From the NCBI RefSeq assembly GCF_002377945.1, contig NZ_DFQV01000033.1, forward strand, positions 227,425 to 291,424: a DNA stretch of 64,000 nt, written 5' to 3'. A program made the position numbers and the translations under genes. Below the pieces are notes generated by a model. The model did no database searches, was not told the DNA's origin, and was given only the letters and a program-made list of their open reading frames with translations. This DNA comes from Psychrobacter sp. UBA3480. Lineage in GTDB: Bacteria; Pseudomonadota; Gammaproteobacteria; Pseudomonadales; Moraxellaceae. Below, in pieces: positions 38,175 to 47,616 of this stretch. How positions within the stretch are numbered: position 1 is the first letter of the stretch; every line of letters begins with the position of its first letter.

Positions 38175-39515
38175 GTGTCCAATAACGTTTCAAACGCCTC
38201 AGCTCAATCAAATACTTCTGATATCAATGATGGCTCATTACAAGAAGCCGCTAATACTGAGCCAATGTCAGTAACTACAGTATCTGAGTCAGCTACTAAT
38301 ACTCCAGATATTGAGGTGCTAGATATTGATGCACTATTGGATATTGCTGATGACGTTGCTATTACATGGGTACGTAAGCAAGGCGATTTAGATGAAGTTA
38401 TTGATGCCTTAGCGACTTGCGGACGCGTGGCCTTAGATACTGAGTTTATCAAGCGTGACACTTATTATCCGCGCTTGGCACTGGTGCAATTGAATACTGG
38501 TGATCATGTTTATTTGCTGGATGCACCGCAGTTGCAACTGGCTGAGCTGTGGGAAGCGCTACGCAAAGTAGATGTTGCTATTTGGCATGCCTGTGGCGAA
38601 GATTTGGGTATTTTTTATCTGCTGTCTGGCTGCCCGCCGTTGACCAATATCTTCGATACGCAAATTGCGTTGTCTTATTTAACAGGTCAATTGCAAATGG
38701 GGTATCAGCAGGCACTGGCTGACCAGCTAGATATGCATATCGATAAAGAACACAGCCAGTCTGATTGGCTCCAGCGCCCGTTGACAGATGAACAAGAGCA
38801 GTATGCCATCGATGATGTGCGTTATTTGCCAGCACTGTATCTCAGTATCGAACATGCGCTTAAGGCTCAAGGTTTATATGATTATGTTTGGGCCGACTGT
38901 CAGCTCTATGCCAGTGATTTGTATGACACGCAGCACGTCGAAGATGAAGCGATGTATCTAACGATGGCAGATTACCGCTATAACTCACAGCAAATGGCGA
39001 TACTCAAAGGGGTGGCTACATGGCGAGAAGAGCTGGCACGTGCGACCAATCAACCGCGTACCTTTGTGATAAAGAAACAAGCAGTTCGTGAAATTGTCAC
39101 TGAAAAACCAAACAGTATGCGCGAGCTAGCACATAAAACGACCATGCACCGTAGTATGCTGCGACTATATGGTGAAGAGCTGCTGAAAGTAATCAGAGAT
39201 GCCAAGAGTCTACCGCCTACAGAGCATCCAGACTGTCTAGTGCCACCATATCGCTCAAAAAATAAAGTACTCTCAAAAGCAGTGCAGCAAGCAATTGATG
39301 AGCATGCACGCGAAATCGGTATACCTGCCAGTGTATTGATGCGTAAAAAATGGCTAGGACAATTATATGAAGTGGTTGCTCTTGATAAAGATGTGAGCGA
39401 ACTGCCACAAGGGCTAAAAGGTTGGCGTAACGACTGGGTCATTAAAACCTTAATTCCAGTCATCAAAAAGCATAAAACCGAACTGCAACAGGGCATGGGT
39501 ATTCGTGTTCAATAA
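38175..39515 (+). CDS. rnd: Ribonuclease D
   Basis: A 3'-5' exoribonuclease for tRNA and other small-RNA ends. The DEDDy nuclease domain shows VALDTEF (Asp88, Glu90), then FDTQIALSYL, and YAIDDVRYL with the catalytic Tyr and Asp. An HRDC domain follows (about 270-350), then a second helical domain. At 446 residues it is longer than E. coli RNase D (375), mainly through a Ser/Thr/Asn-rich N-terminal tail of about 60 residues. The start is GTG. The stop codon lies inside a 15-base tandem repeat. Confidence 0.93.
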   Translation: MSNNVSNASAQSNTSDINDGSLQEAANTEPMSVTTVSESATNTPDIEVLDIDALLDIADDVAITWVRKQGDLDEVIDALATCGRVALDTEFIKRDTYYPRLALVQLNTGDHVYLLDAPQLQLAELWEALRKVDVAIWHACGEDLGIFYLLSGCPPLTNIFDTQIALSYLTGQLQMGYQQALADQLDMHIDKEHSQSDWLQRPLTDEQEQYAIDDVRYLPALYLSIEHALKAQGLYDYVWADCQLYASDLYDTQHVEDEAMYLTMADYRYNSQQMAILKGVATWREELARATNQPRTFVIKKQAVREIVTEKPNSMRELAHKTTMHRSMLRLYGEELLKVIRDAKSLPPTEHPDCLVPPYRSKNKVLSKAVQQAIDEHAREIGIPASVLMRKKWLGQLYEVVALDKDVSELPQGLKGWRNDWVIKTLIPVIKKHKTELQQGMGIRVQ

Positions 39516-39579
39516 GGAATCGTTCGATAAAGCAGCGTTCGATAAGGCACCGTTTAACAAGAAATCGTTCGATAAGACT
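39505..39579 (+). repeat. Five-copy 15-base tandem repeat over the rnd stop codon
   Basis: Units at 39505, 39520, 39535, 39550 and 39565 follow the pattern CGTTCGATAAGGCA with a variable first base. Because 15 is a multiple of three, every unit places a TAA in the rnd reading frame or one codon off it, so the gene ends in serial stop codons. Confidence 0.75.
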
Positions 39580-39610
39580 GAAAACTGACACTCAAGTATT
39601 CATACAGCTC

Positions 39611-40300
39611 TTAGCGTTTAAATCGTCCATGCTCTAAAAAGTGTCGAGTTTGCTCGGCGACATCTGGGTTCACTAGCATGCCAGTATGTGAGACTGGCAT
39701 GATGATATGATCAGCTGCTGCCTCTATCCTCGTCTCCTCTATATATACTGTCCCGTCATGTGCAAGTTGCTCGTTAAGGGGTGGCTTGTCGGATTTGCGC
39801 AGTTTGCGATTATGATATTGCAAAAACAGCTGACCTAGACCATAAGGTCGGTTGCCAGCGATGACGCCTAGCGTTACATGTTTGGGCAATGGCGCGACTG
39901 TACCGTCGAGTGCGTCGATATACGAACGACCTACGACAACAGGAGTCAATCGCCAGATATAATCTGCACACACACTGCCTATATGCGGTGTCCCTAGAGT
40001 CACGCAACGTCCAATTTGCCATTTTGGATACTGAGCAACAAAATCACGAATGATCAAACCACCCAAGCTATGCCCGACCAAATCGATAGGATGATCTGGA
40101 TGATGGTTTGTTTCTAGCCAGCTATTTAGGCGGGCGCTATTGGTTTTGATACCATCACGCATACTACGGTAGCCGTACTGATGGGTATCAAATCCTGCTA
40201 CTTGCAGGCGCTTGGCTAATGGCCGCATGATCCATGGGGTTTGATGTAGCCCGTGAATTAGAATAACGCGAGTTTTTTGTTTAGGCGCTTTAGATTGCAT
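39611..40300 (-). CDS. Alpha/beta hydrolase, lipase/esterase type
   Basis: A 229-residue hydrolase with ILIHGLHQTPWIM at its oxyanion strand, the nucleophile motif LVGHSLGGLI, and a C-terminal His in MPVSHTGMLV. Such small lipase-like proteins (PGAP1/triacylglycerol-lipase group) act on lipids or esters; the substrate is unknown. No signal peptide is seen. A TTG at 40312 extends the frame by four residues; the ATG at 40300 is preferred. Convergent with rnd. Confidence 0.83.
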   Translation of the reverse strand: MQSKAPKQKTRVILIHGLHQTPWIMRPLAKRLQVAGFDTHQYGYRSMRDGIKTNSARLNSWLETNHHPDHPIDLVGHSLGGLIIRDFVAQYPKWQIGRCVTLGTPHIGSVCADYIWRLTPVVVGRSYIDALDGTVAPLPKHVTLGVIAGNRPYGLGQLFLQYHNRKLRKSDKPPLNEQLAHDGTVYIEETRIEAAADHIIMPVSHTGMLVNPDVAEQTRHFLEHGRFKR

Positions 40301-40439
40301 AGCAGTGTCCAAATGATTGCTTCAGAAATTTAAGATAAATAGTTTATTATTGATATAAGCTTTTATTGCATTGAATTCTTATCGTTTATTTTATTGATAA
40401 TATTACCTACTAATGTAATAGATAAAAAGTCAGCAAAAT

Positions 40440-40477
40440 AAAAACCTCCAAGTCAGCTGCTGACTTGGAGGTTTTTT
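40440..40477 (-). terminator. Intrinsic terminator after gcvP
   Basis: CCTCCAAGTCAG pairs perfectly with CTGACTTGGAGG around a three-base loop, between A and T runs. Confidence 0.9.
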
Positions 40478-40507
40478 ACTACAGAGCATAACTATCGAAA
40501 ATGATAA

Positions 40508-43405
40508 TTACATATAGTTTTCGATACTTGGGCAAGAGCACATTAGGTTCTTATCACCATACGCATCATCGACACGCGCGACACTTGGCCAGAACTTGTT
40601 TGCACGGATGTATGGCAGTGGGAATGCAGCAGTCTCACGGCTGTAAGGATGCGTCCACTCTTCGCCAGTAATCATAGCTGCGGTATGCGGTGCATTAACC
40701 AATGGGTTATCTTCTAGCGTCCAGTTATCTTCACCAGCTTTGGCCTTCATGGCTTCAGCTTTGATAGATTTTAACGCACTGATAAAGCGATCTAACTCTT
40801 CTTTTGATTCAGACTCTGTTGGCTCAATCATAAGCGTGCCAGCGACTGGGAAGCTCATCGTTGGTGAGTGGAAACCATAGTCCATCAAGCGCTTAGCGAT
40901 ATCGCTTTCTGTGATGCCAGTCTCTTCTTTTAACGGACGAATATCGATGATACATTCGTGAGCTACGCGGCCGTTTTTGCCAGCATATAGGACAGGGTAG
41001 TGACCTTTTAATTCAGCTGCCACATAGTTGGCGTTCAGTAATGCCAACTCCGTTGCTTTTAGCAGACCATCACGGCCCATCATAGCAATATACATCCACG
41101 AAATAGGCAAGATGCTCGCTGAACCATAAGGTGCTGCTGATACTGCTGAGCAGTCTTTTTGTGCATTATGTACAGGACTCAAGGTATGGTTGGCCATAAA
41201 TGTTGCCAAATGCGCTTTCATACCGATAGGGCCCATGCCTGGACCACCGCCGCCATGCGGAATACAGAAGGTTTTGTGCAGGTTCATGTGTAATACATCA
41301 GCACCAACGTCTGCAGGTTGCATCATGCCTACCTGAGCATTCATGTTCGCGCCGTCCATATAGACCTGACCACCATGCTTGTGGGTCAAGTCACAGATAT
41401 GACGGATGCCTTCTTCGAACACACCGTGCGTCGATGGATAAGTGATCATTAGCGCACCTAGGCGATCGCTGTATTCTTCACATTTGGCGGTTAAGTCGTC
41501 GATATCAACGTTGCCGTTTTCATCAGTTTTGACCACGACCACTTGCATACCCATCATCATGGCAGTAGCAGGGTTGGTACCGTGCGCCGACATAGGAATC
41601 AGGCAAACATCGCGATTGGTTTCGCCTAGTGACTCATGATAACGGCGAATCGCTAACAGACCAGCATATTCACCAGAAGCACCAGAGTTTGGCTGCATAG
41701 AGACATCATCAAAACCAGTAATGGCTTTTAATTGATCTTGCAAGCTATCAATCATCGCGATATAACCAGTGACTTGGTCGCGCGGTGCAAAAGGATGCAC
41801 ATTAGCAAACTCAGGCCAAGTAATCGGTAGCATCTCACTGGTGGCGTTTAGCTTCATGGTACAGCTACCAAGTGAAATCATACTGCGGTTCATCGCTAGA
41901 TCTTTGTCTTCAAGCGACTTTAGATAGCGTAGCATTTCATGCTCGGTATGATGCGAGTTGAATACTGGATGAGTCAAGATGTCATCCGTACGCAGGTGTG
42001 CGCTATCTAGAGAGACGCGAGCGGTTTCAGGTAGGTCATGTGACTTATTGACGAATAGCTGAGTCAACGTGTTGAAGTCTTGCTGATCGCTGGTTTCACT
42101 AAAGGCAACGCTTAATTTGGTGTCGCTTAAACGCCATAAGTTGTAGCCAACGTTATCTGCATTTTTGAAAATTTGAGTAGCCAATTTCTCTGAACCACAA
42201 TCAACCACGACTGTATCGAAGAATTGTTCATGTACCACGCTCAAGCTGCTGTCGTTAGATTCTGTGATAGCATCAGCAAACGCAGTGGCAAAAGCATGAA
42301 TACGAGTGGCAATACGCTTCACGCCGCCTGGACCATGATATACCGAGTACATACCAGCGAGGTTGGCTAGCAATACTTGTGAGGTACAGATGTTTGAGTT
42401 GGCTTTTTCGCGGCGGATATGCTGCTCACGCGTTTGTAAAGCCATACGCAGTGCTGTATTGCCTTGTGCGTCTTTTGATACGCCAATGATACGACCAGGC
42501 GCTGAACGCTTGGCTTTATCAGAGAACGCAAAATAAGCGGCATGTGGACCACCAAAGCCCATTGGGATACCGAAACGCTGAGTACTACCTAGCGCTACGT
42601 CAGCACCCATGTCAGCTGGGGATTTCAATAGCACCAAGCTCATGATGTCACTGACGACACTGACGTAAGTCTTGTTTTCTTTTACTGCACTGATGACGTC
42701 TGTTAAGTCTTTAACGTCGCCTTCAGCACCAACATACTGGAATAGCGCACCAAAATAGTCGCCAGATTTAGCCGTTTCAAAGTCACCAACAACGACTTCC
42801 CAACCAAAGTACTTAGCACGAGTATTGATAACATCTAGCGTTTGTGGATAGACGCGCTCATCGACGAAATACTGTGTTGATTTGCTTTTACTCACACGCT
42901 TTGACATCGCCATTGCTTCTGCAGCGGCCGTCGCTTCATCAAGCAATGATGCACCAGCCAGCTCAAGACCAGTCAAATCGATACATACTTGTTGGAAGTT
43001 CAGTAATGCTTCTAGACGACCTTGAGCGATTTCCGCTTGATAAGGTGTATAAGCGGTATACCAACCTGGATTTTCAAGAACATTGCGCTGAATGACCGCA
43101 GGCATACGAACCGGAGAGTAGCCTTGACCGATATAGCTTTTGTTAACAGTAATATCGTCTGCCATTGTGCGTAGTTTGGCAAGTGCAGCGTGCTCACTCA
43201 TCGCCACTGGCAAATCCAATTCTTTGTGCAAACGTACTGGCTCAGGCACAGTGTCATTGATAAAGCTTTGCATATCTTTATAACCAACAGCGCTGAGTAG
43301 GTCAGCTTGCTTGGTCTCATTCGAACCTAAGTGGCGATAGACAAATTCAGCTTCGTTGAACAATCCTTGAAAGGTATCAAACGATGGGTTTTGAGAGATA
43401 GTCAT
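40508..43405 (-). CDS. gcvP: Glycine dehydrogenase (aminomethyl-transferring), P-protein
   Basis: PLP-dependent decarboxylase of the glycine cleavage system; it passes the aminomethyl group to lipoyl-GcvH. The 965-residue homodimer-type protein holds both halves in one chain. The PLP lysine lies in LHKTFCIPHGGGGPG in the C-terminal half, and GSCTMKLN and QPNSGASGEYAGL are conserved. AAGGA precedes the ATG by five bases. It lies 64 bases downstream of a nitroreductase gene that separates it from gcvH. A strong terminator follows. Confidence 0.97.
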   Translation of the reverse strand: MTISQNPSFDTFQGLFNEAEFVYRHLGSNETKQADLLSAVGYKDMQSFINDTVPEPVRLHKELDLPVAMSEHAALAKLRTMADDITVNKSYIGQGYSPVRMPAVIQRNVLENPGWYTAYTPYQAEIAQGRLEALLNFQQVCIDLTGLELAGASLLDEATAAAEAMAMSKRVSKSKSTQYFVDERVYPQTLDVINTRAKYFGWEVVVGDFETAKSGDYFGALFQYVGAEGDVKDLTDVISAVKENKTYVSVVSDIMSLVLLKSPADMGADVALGSTQRFGIPMGFGGPHAAYFAFSDKAKRSAPGRIIGVSKDAQGNTALRMALQTREQHIRREKANSNICTSQVLLANLAGMYSVYHGPGGVKRIATRIHAFATAFADAITESNDSSLSVVHEQFFDTVVVDCGSEKLATQIFKNADNVGYNLWRLSDTKLSVAFSETSDQQDFNTLTQLFVNKSHDLPETARVSLDSAHLRTDDILTHPVFNSHHTEHEMLRYLKSLEDKDLAMNRSMISLGSCTMKLNATSEMLPITWPEFANVHPFAPRDQVTGYIAMIDSLQDQLKAITGFDDVSMQPNSGASGEYAGLLAIRRYHESLGETNRDVCLIPMSAHGTNPATAMMMGMQVVVVKTDENGNVDIDDLTAKCEEYSDRLGALMITYPSTHGVFEEGIRHICDLTHKHGGQVYMDGANMNAQVGMMQPADVGADVLHMNLHKTFCIPHGGGGPGMGPIGMKAHLATFMANHTLSPVHNAQKDCSAVSAAPYGSASILPISWMYIAMMGRDGLLKATELALLNANYVAAELKGHYPVLYAGKNGRVAHECIIDIRPLKEETGITESDIAKRLMDYGFHSPTMSFPVAGTLMIEPTESESKEELDRFISALKSIKAEAMKAKAGEDNWTLEDNPLVNAPHTAAMITGEEWTHPYSRETAAFPLPYIRANKFWPSVARVDDAYGDKNLMCSCPSIENYM

Positions 43406-43469
43406 GACAATCCTTGGTTAAGGGAGTAATAAACAAAATAGCAATTAAGGGAATAGTGTGAGCGGTACG

Positions 43470-44228
43470 TTATACGTAATGCACAAACTGTTTTTGATCA
43501 AAACGGAACTGGGTGTTGTAAACGCCATTATCAGCACGTTCACCTGCGCCAATCATCATAATGATATGCTGATCGTCGCCTAGGCCTAGTAATCGCTTCA
43601 TAGCAGGCTCATCGAAGCCGCCCATAGCACAGCTATCAAACCCGTGAGCACGTAATGCTAGCATGAGGTTTTCGGCGGCAAGTGCGGTGTTATTGGTTGC
43701 CCAGTTTTTGGTGTCTTCAAACGTATAGTAAGGCGATTTGATCGGGCCCTTTACGCGCCTAACCACTTGCGTTGCGCCCCATTTTGCAGCCGAAACCACG
43801 TTGGCTGGGCCGCGCAAAAAGTCCATCGTGACGACTTTGTTGTAGTAGTCTTTCACTTTCTTTGGCACTGGCTGATCAGGGTATTCGCGCAATACTTGCT
43901 TAGCGTGATCGTGCCAAACATCAGTACGAGCAACGATGGCAATCAAACGAGCTGATGTTTTTGCGGCGTTTTGATTCATGCAGTTTTTGACAGCGTGTTT
44001 GCGATTGTCAGCATCATCGATAACATAAAATTCCCACGGCTGTAGGTTGCTAGAGTTTGGCGCTAGCATGGCCAAACGCAGACAGTCTGCCAATACGTCA
44101 TCAGGGATAGGTGTGTCAGTAAAACGGCGCACGGAACGGCGTGACTCTACGATATCGCGAAATGCTTGTAGCTGCGGCGTATGGTTTGGCGTGGCAATGG
44201 GGTCTTTATTATCGGTGTTGGCATTCAT
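43470..44228 (-). CDS. Nitroreductase family oxidoreductase
   Basis: A 252-residue FMN-dependent enzyme of the nitroreductase fold, likely a homodimer using NAD(P)H. Family marks are ESRRSVRRFTD at the N-terminus (phosphate-contacting Arg-Arg-Ser), MLAPNSSNLQPWEFYV, AAENLMLALRAHGFDSC, and a C-terminal GAGERAD. The substrate is unknown. The frame is open to a TTG at 44312; the ATG at 44228 with GGA seven bases upstream is preferred over one at 44240. It is unusual in sitting between gcvH and gcvP. Confidence 0.85.
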   Translation of the reverse strand: MNANTDNKDPIATPNHTPQLQAFRDIVESRRSVRRFTDTPIPDDVLADCLRLAMLAPNSSNLQPWEFYVIDDADNRKHAVKNCMNQNAAKTSARLIAIVARTDVWHDHAKQVLREYPDQPVPKKVKDYYNKVVTMDFLRGPANVVSAAKWGATQVVRRVKGPIKSPYYTFEDTKNWATNNTALAAENLMLALRAHGFDSCAMGGFDEPAMKRLLGLGDDQHIIMMIGAGERADNGVYNTQFRFDQKQFVHYV

Positions 44229-44580
44229 ATTAGGATCCATGCTGAAAATTGGGTTATCAGTTTGCGTCGTTATTGATAGCACGTATTCATTGGGATTCGA
44301 ATAGGTGATCAATACGAGTCAATGAGATAACGCTTGGTAGCAATAACATCGGACGATAATGATTGTTGGAGATCTACATATAAAGCTGCTTTCAAATAAT
44401 AAGCATGGTCAATGAGCCAATACTTTTCATGAGAAAGGTTTTTAAATCGTTTAAATAGAGAATATAGATACCAGCTGCTGCCAGTATCTATGATGTTTAG
44501 TCGGGATTAATACTTTGTACGAGCTAAAGTCTTACAAGTGCTAATGTCTTGTGAGAGCATGCTTAGCTTACGTGCTTAGC
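44229..44580. other. 352-base gap between gcvH and the nitroreductase gene
   Basis: No gene seen. It holds a hairpin (ATAGATAC/GTATCTAT, 44464-44491) without a T-run, and a 13-base direct repeat right at the gcvH stop codon (TGCTTAGCTTA at 44560 and 44573). The gap is wide for an operon, so gcvP may have another promoter. Confidence 0.5.
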
Positions 44581-44961
44581 TTATAAGTCGCTTTCGTACT
44601 CGTCAGCAGTCATTAGTGCTTCGTAGTCAGCGATGTTGTCAGGCTTCATTCTGAAGAACCAACCTTCGCCGTATGGGTCAGAGTTGATGATTTCAGGATC
44701 ATCTTCTAGTGCTTCGTTGATAGCGATGACTTCACCTGAAATAGGTGCATAAACGTCAGAAGCCGCTTTTACTGATTCAACAACTGAGATTTCGTCATCA
44801 ACAGCGATGATATCGCCCACATCTGGTAGCTCAACGAATACCACATCACCCAATAGATCTTGAGCATGGTCAGTGATGCCAACAGTGATCGTACCGTCGT
44901 CTTCTAGGCGTAGCCACTCGTGACTCGCAATATATTTTAGCTCTGCTGGGATGTTGCTCAT
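44581..44961 (-). CDS. gcvH: Glycine cleavage system H protein
   Basis: Carries the aminomethyl group on lipoic acid between P, T and L proteins. It has 126 residues, with the lipoyl-lysine Lys65 in [13 protein letters not shown]. The hybrid barrel-sandwich motifs [23 protein letters not shown] and [10 protein letters not shown] are intact. AGGAG lies before the ATG. It follows gcvT by 117 bases. Confidence 0.97.
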   Translation of the reverse strand: MSNIPAELKYIASHEWLRLEDDGTITVGITDHAQDLLGDVVFVELPDVGDIIAVDDEISVVESVKAASDVYAPISGEVIAINEALEDDPEIINSDPYGEGWFFRMKPDNIADYEALMTADEYESDL

Positions 44962-45078
44962 GGTCTCTCTCCTAAGTGATAGAGGTTAATTAACAAAAAT
45001 AATGGAGGCTGGGCGTGTCGTCATTTTTATAATCGTGTGTAAAATGACAACGCGCTCTAATGATAGAATTTATAAGAC

Positions 45079-46260
45079 CTAAGAGTCAAACTGTTGCTTG
45101 CCGTTACGGACAAAAGGTAGCTTCAGTACGCGTACATCGACGAATTTACCTTTGCCGCGTAGGTCGACTTGTACACTGTCATCTTCTGATAAGCTGGCAG
45201 GCACACGGGCAATCGCGATTGAATTTTTTAGGCTAGGGGAGAATGTGCCGCTGGTGATAATGCCAGTTTGCTCATTATCAGTGCCTTGATTGATAGTCAC
45301 TGTCATGCCTTCACGCAATACGCCACGCGTGGTCAATAGCAGACCCACTTGCTTCATAGCGGTGTTGTCTTCTTTTGACTGCTTACGTTTGCTGACCATT
45401 GCTTCACGGCCGACAAAAGCACGGTCGTCTTTGAGCGCTAGCGTCCAGCCCATGTTGCATTCGTAAGGGCTGATGGTCTCGTCCATATCATGGCCGTAAA
45501 GATTCATGCCCGCTTCCATACGCAAGGTATCACGCGCGCCAAGACCAGCAGGTTTGATGCCATTTGCTTTTAGCTGCTCAAAGAAAGCAGGCGCATCATC
45601 GGCATGCATAATGACCTCGACGCCATCTTCACCAGTATAGCCAGTACGAGCTACAAACCAATCAGTGCCTTCGATATCGGTCAAGTCAGCACCAACGAAA
45701 GGTTTTAGTGCTGCTAAGGTATCTGCCCAACTTGGTTTGGCTTGAGCCAGTTTTGCAATAGCATTTGGACCTTGGACGGCGAGCATGGCAAGTTCAGGAC
45801 GCTCGGTAATCTCAATATTGAAACCTTCGGCGACTTTATTAAATTGTGCTAAGTCTTTATCACGAGTGGCTGCGTTAGAGACGATACGGTACTCAGTTTC
45901 TTCTGCATTCATCAGGTAGACGATCAAATCATCGATGACGCCGCCTTGCTCGTTGAGCATGCCAGAGTATAGCGCTTTACCAGCGGTAGTGAGTTTGTTG
46001 ACATCGTTTGCGAGCAGTGTTTGTAGCCAAGCTTTGGTATCAGCGCCTTTGATGTCAGTCACAACCATATGTGAGACATCAAACATACCTGCATCTGTAC
46101 GTACTGCTTCGTGCTCTTCGATTTGTGAACCGTAATGAATTGGCAATTCCCAACCAGAAAAATCGACCAGTTTGCCCTCACTATCAATATGAGACTGGTA
46201 AAAAGGGGTACGCTGAGGAGCTTGGTTGCTGCTAGAGTCTTGAGAATAGGTATCAGTCAT
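45079..46260 (-). CDS. gcvT: Aminomethyltransferase (glycine cleavage T protein)
   Basis: Transfers the methylene carbon from the H protein to tetrahydrofolate and releases ammonia. The 393-residue protein shows [20 protein letters not shown], the folate-site [25 protein letters not shown] and the C-terminal [14 protein letters not shown] Ser/Gln-rich leader of about 18 residues precedes the fold. It is the first gene after the glycine riboswitch, with AAGGA six bases before the ATG. Confidence 0.96.
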   Translation of the reverse strand: MTDTYSQDSSSNQAPQRTPFYQSHIDSEGKLVDFSGWELPIHYGSQIEEHEAVRTDAGMFDVSHMVVTDIKGADTKAWLQTLLANDVNKLTTAGKALYSGMLNEQGGVIDDLIVYLMNAEETEYRIVSNAATRDKDLAQFNKVAEGFNIEITERPELAMLAVQGPNAIAKLAQAKPSWADTLAALKPFVGADLTDIEGTDWFVARTGYTGEDGVEVIMHADDAPAFFEQLKANGIKPAGLGARDTLRMEAGMNLYGHDMDETISPYECNMGWTLALKDDRAFVGREAMVSKRKQSKEDNTAMKQVGLLLTTRGVLREGMTVTINQGTDNEQTGIITSGTFSPSLKNSIAIARVPASLSEDDSVQVDLRGKGKFVDVRVLKLPFVRNGKQQFDS

Positions 46261-46430
46261 AACAAATCCTTATGTGTACATCAGTCGTACTCGGCAGAGT
46301 AAGGAGTGATGCGCAACGTAAAAGTAGCGAGAAGTAATATTGCAAGGCGCAAATATCACATCAAAGGGTGACACAGAAACAAAGATGAAGACGTAAACCA
46401 AACAGACGCTGTACGTCAGTTTGAGCTAAA

Positions 46431-46570
46431 GCCCTATCTGTCCTGTGACCTGAGATTTTCAACACGAATCATCATTTTTGGGCAGTTGTATGAGCCCTAT
46501 CGTCGATGATAGCGTATTTTCTCCCCTTCGGTGGGTAAGACGTCGTCCGTGCTTACCACTCTCCAGATTT
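46431..46570 (-). ncRNA. Glycine riboswitch aptamer upstream of gcvT
   Basis: On the minus strand the conserved blocks occur in order: ATCTGGAGAG (from 46568), CACCGAAGGGG after a GTGG/CCAC stem, then AAATCTCAGG and ACAGGACAGAT closing the P1 stem. This is the gcvT-type glycine aptamer. Only one aptamer is visible; no second GGAGAG/CCGAAGG set follows before gcvT. A further hairpin (CAAACTGACG with CGTCTGTTTG) lies just downstream and may be the expression platform. In this family glycine normally turns on the cleavage genes. Confidence 0.9.
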
Positions 46571-46581
46571 GTTATGCCTTA

Positions 46582-46637
46582 TGTTTGATAAAAAAGTAGT
46601 GCGCTATGAGCGTCATATTACTAAACATTATCAAACA
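46582..46637. promoter_or_regulatory. Widely spaced 10-bp inverted repeat upstream of the glycine riboswitch
   Basis: TGTTTGATAA (46582-46591) and its exact complement (46628-46637) are separated by 36 bases. Position in the likely gcvT promoter region suggests a two-site operator; no regulator is identified. Beyond it, 46638-47034 holds no supportable gene. Confidence 0.4.
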
Positions 46638-47034
46638 ACAGTGACATGCGTTTTTCAGTCCTTTTACCTGAGCGATTGGCAGGGTGGATGCGCCTTCGGT
46701 GGTTATCTAGCAATTGCAATAGTTGTATAACCAATAGGGTTCAATACAAAAACAATGCTGATAAACTCTCTCCTGAAAAACGCTTTTATTATGAAAGGTT
46801 CAAAGCGCTTTTACAAGTCATCAAAGCCATTAAAATAAATAAATTTGGCAAAAATGATGTTTTAATAGGGCAGTCTGTTAAATAGGCTATGTTTTACAAC
46901 GATATTTTTATCGCTCATATCAGCGTTTTATCTGTGTGTTTTGACAAAAATTACGACAGCAAAACGCAAAGCGACTACTGGTATTTGCCTGAAATATGCT
47001 AACCTACGCCCATAGTTTCTGATAGGTGGTTTTT

Positions 47035-47355
47035 ATGCATTGCGATATTTATAAATTTCCCAAACATGACGACATGTATATCTACATTGCGCGTCCTGAT
47101 TATCCTGATGATACTGATGAAATCAAAGACTGGCTTGGTGTATTACCAAAAGATTTCCGTGCAGGTTTAGGCCGTAGTAAGTTCGTCATGCATCTGGACT
47201 TGTCAACTAAAGATAAGCTCGCTCGTGTCGATAAAGAAGAAGTACTGGCAAAACTGCAGTCTCAAGGCTACTTTGTGCAGTTGCCGCCGCAAGACGTGAT
47301 GCGTCGCCAAGCAGAGCTGCGTGCTCGTGAATCGCAGGACAGCATCTATAATTAA
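47035..47355 (+). CDS. YcgL domain-containing protein
   Basis: A 106-residue soluble protein of the YcgL family, whose role is unclear. Features seen are MHCDIYKFPKHDDMYIYI at the start, the GLGRSKFVMHLDL core, and GYFVQLPPQD. The ATG has AGGTGG five bases upstream; the GTG three codons earlier overlaps that site. Two Cys-poor alpha/beta segments fit the known fold. It precedes an uncharacterised membrane-protein gene, with a 261-base gap. Confidence 0.88.
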   Translation: MHCDIYKFPKHDDMYIYIARPDYPDDTDEIKDWLGVLPKDFRAGLGRSKFVMHLDLSTKDKLARVDKEEVLAKLQSQGYFVQLPPQDVMRRQAELRARESQDSIYN

Positions 47356-47501
47356 TGGAATTGTCAGCAAGTGAGGGTGGTAGGAAATGTCAGTGCGCTA
47401 CCTTAAAAACAGCGTCGATAAAAACCTACGACACACTTGCTCACATGCATTTGAGTAGAGAGTCGTGATAAACTGACACCCTACGCAATGCAGATATAAG
47501 C

Positions 47502-47529
47502 CTACATAATGCATAAGTTCATTATGTAG
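47502..47529. repeat. 10-bp inverted repeat before the membrane protein gene
   Basis: CTACATAATG and its complement flank an eight-base loop. It lies about 90 bases before the 47617 start and could be an operator. No T-run follows. Confidence 0.4.
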
Positions 47530-47616
47530 TTGGCCTCATTCTGGTTCTACAGAACGCACATATACCGCTAGACACAGATTGTGTCACCGGCGATAAACGC
47601 AGGTAAATAAACACGC

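Noticed and set aside
44281..44312. TTG start that would lengthen the nitroreductase by 28 residues
   Set aside because: The extra residues lie outside the family's N-terminus and lack a ribosome site.
46646..46885. 79-codon plus-strand frame upstream of the YcgL gene
   Set aside because: No ribosome site, no recognisable domain, and it lies in the likely promoter region of the divergent gcvT leader.
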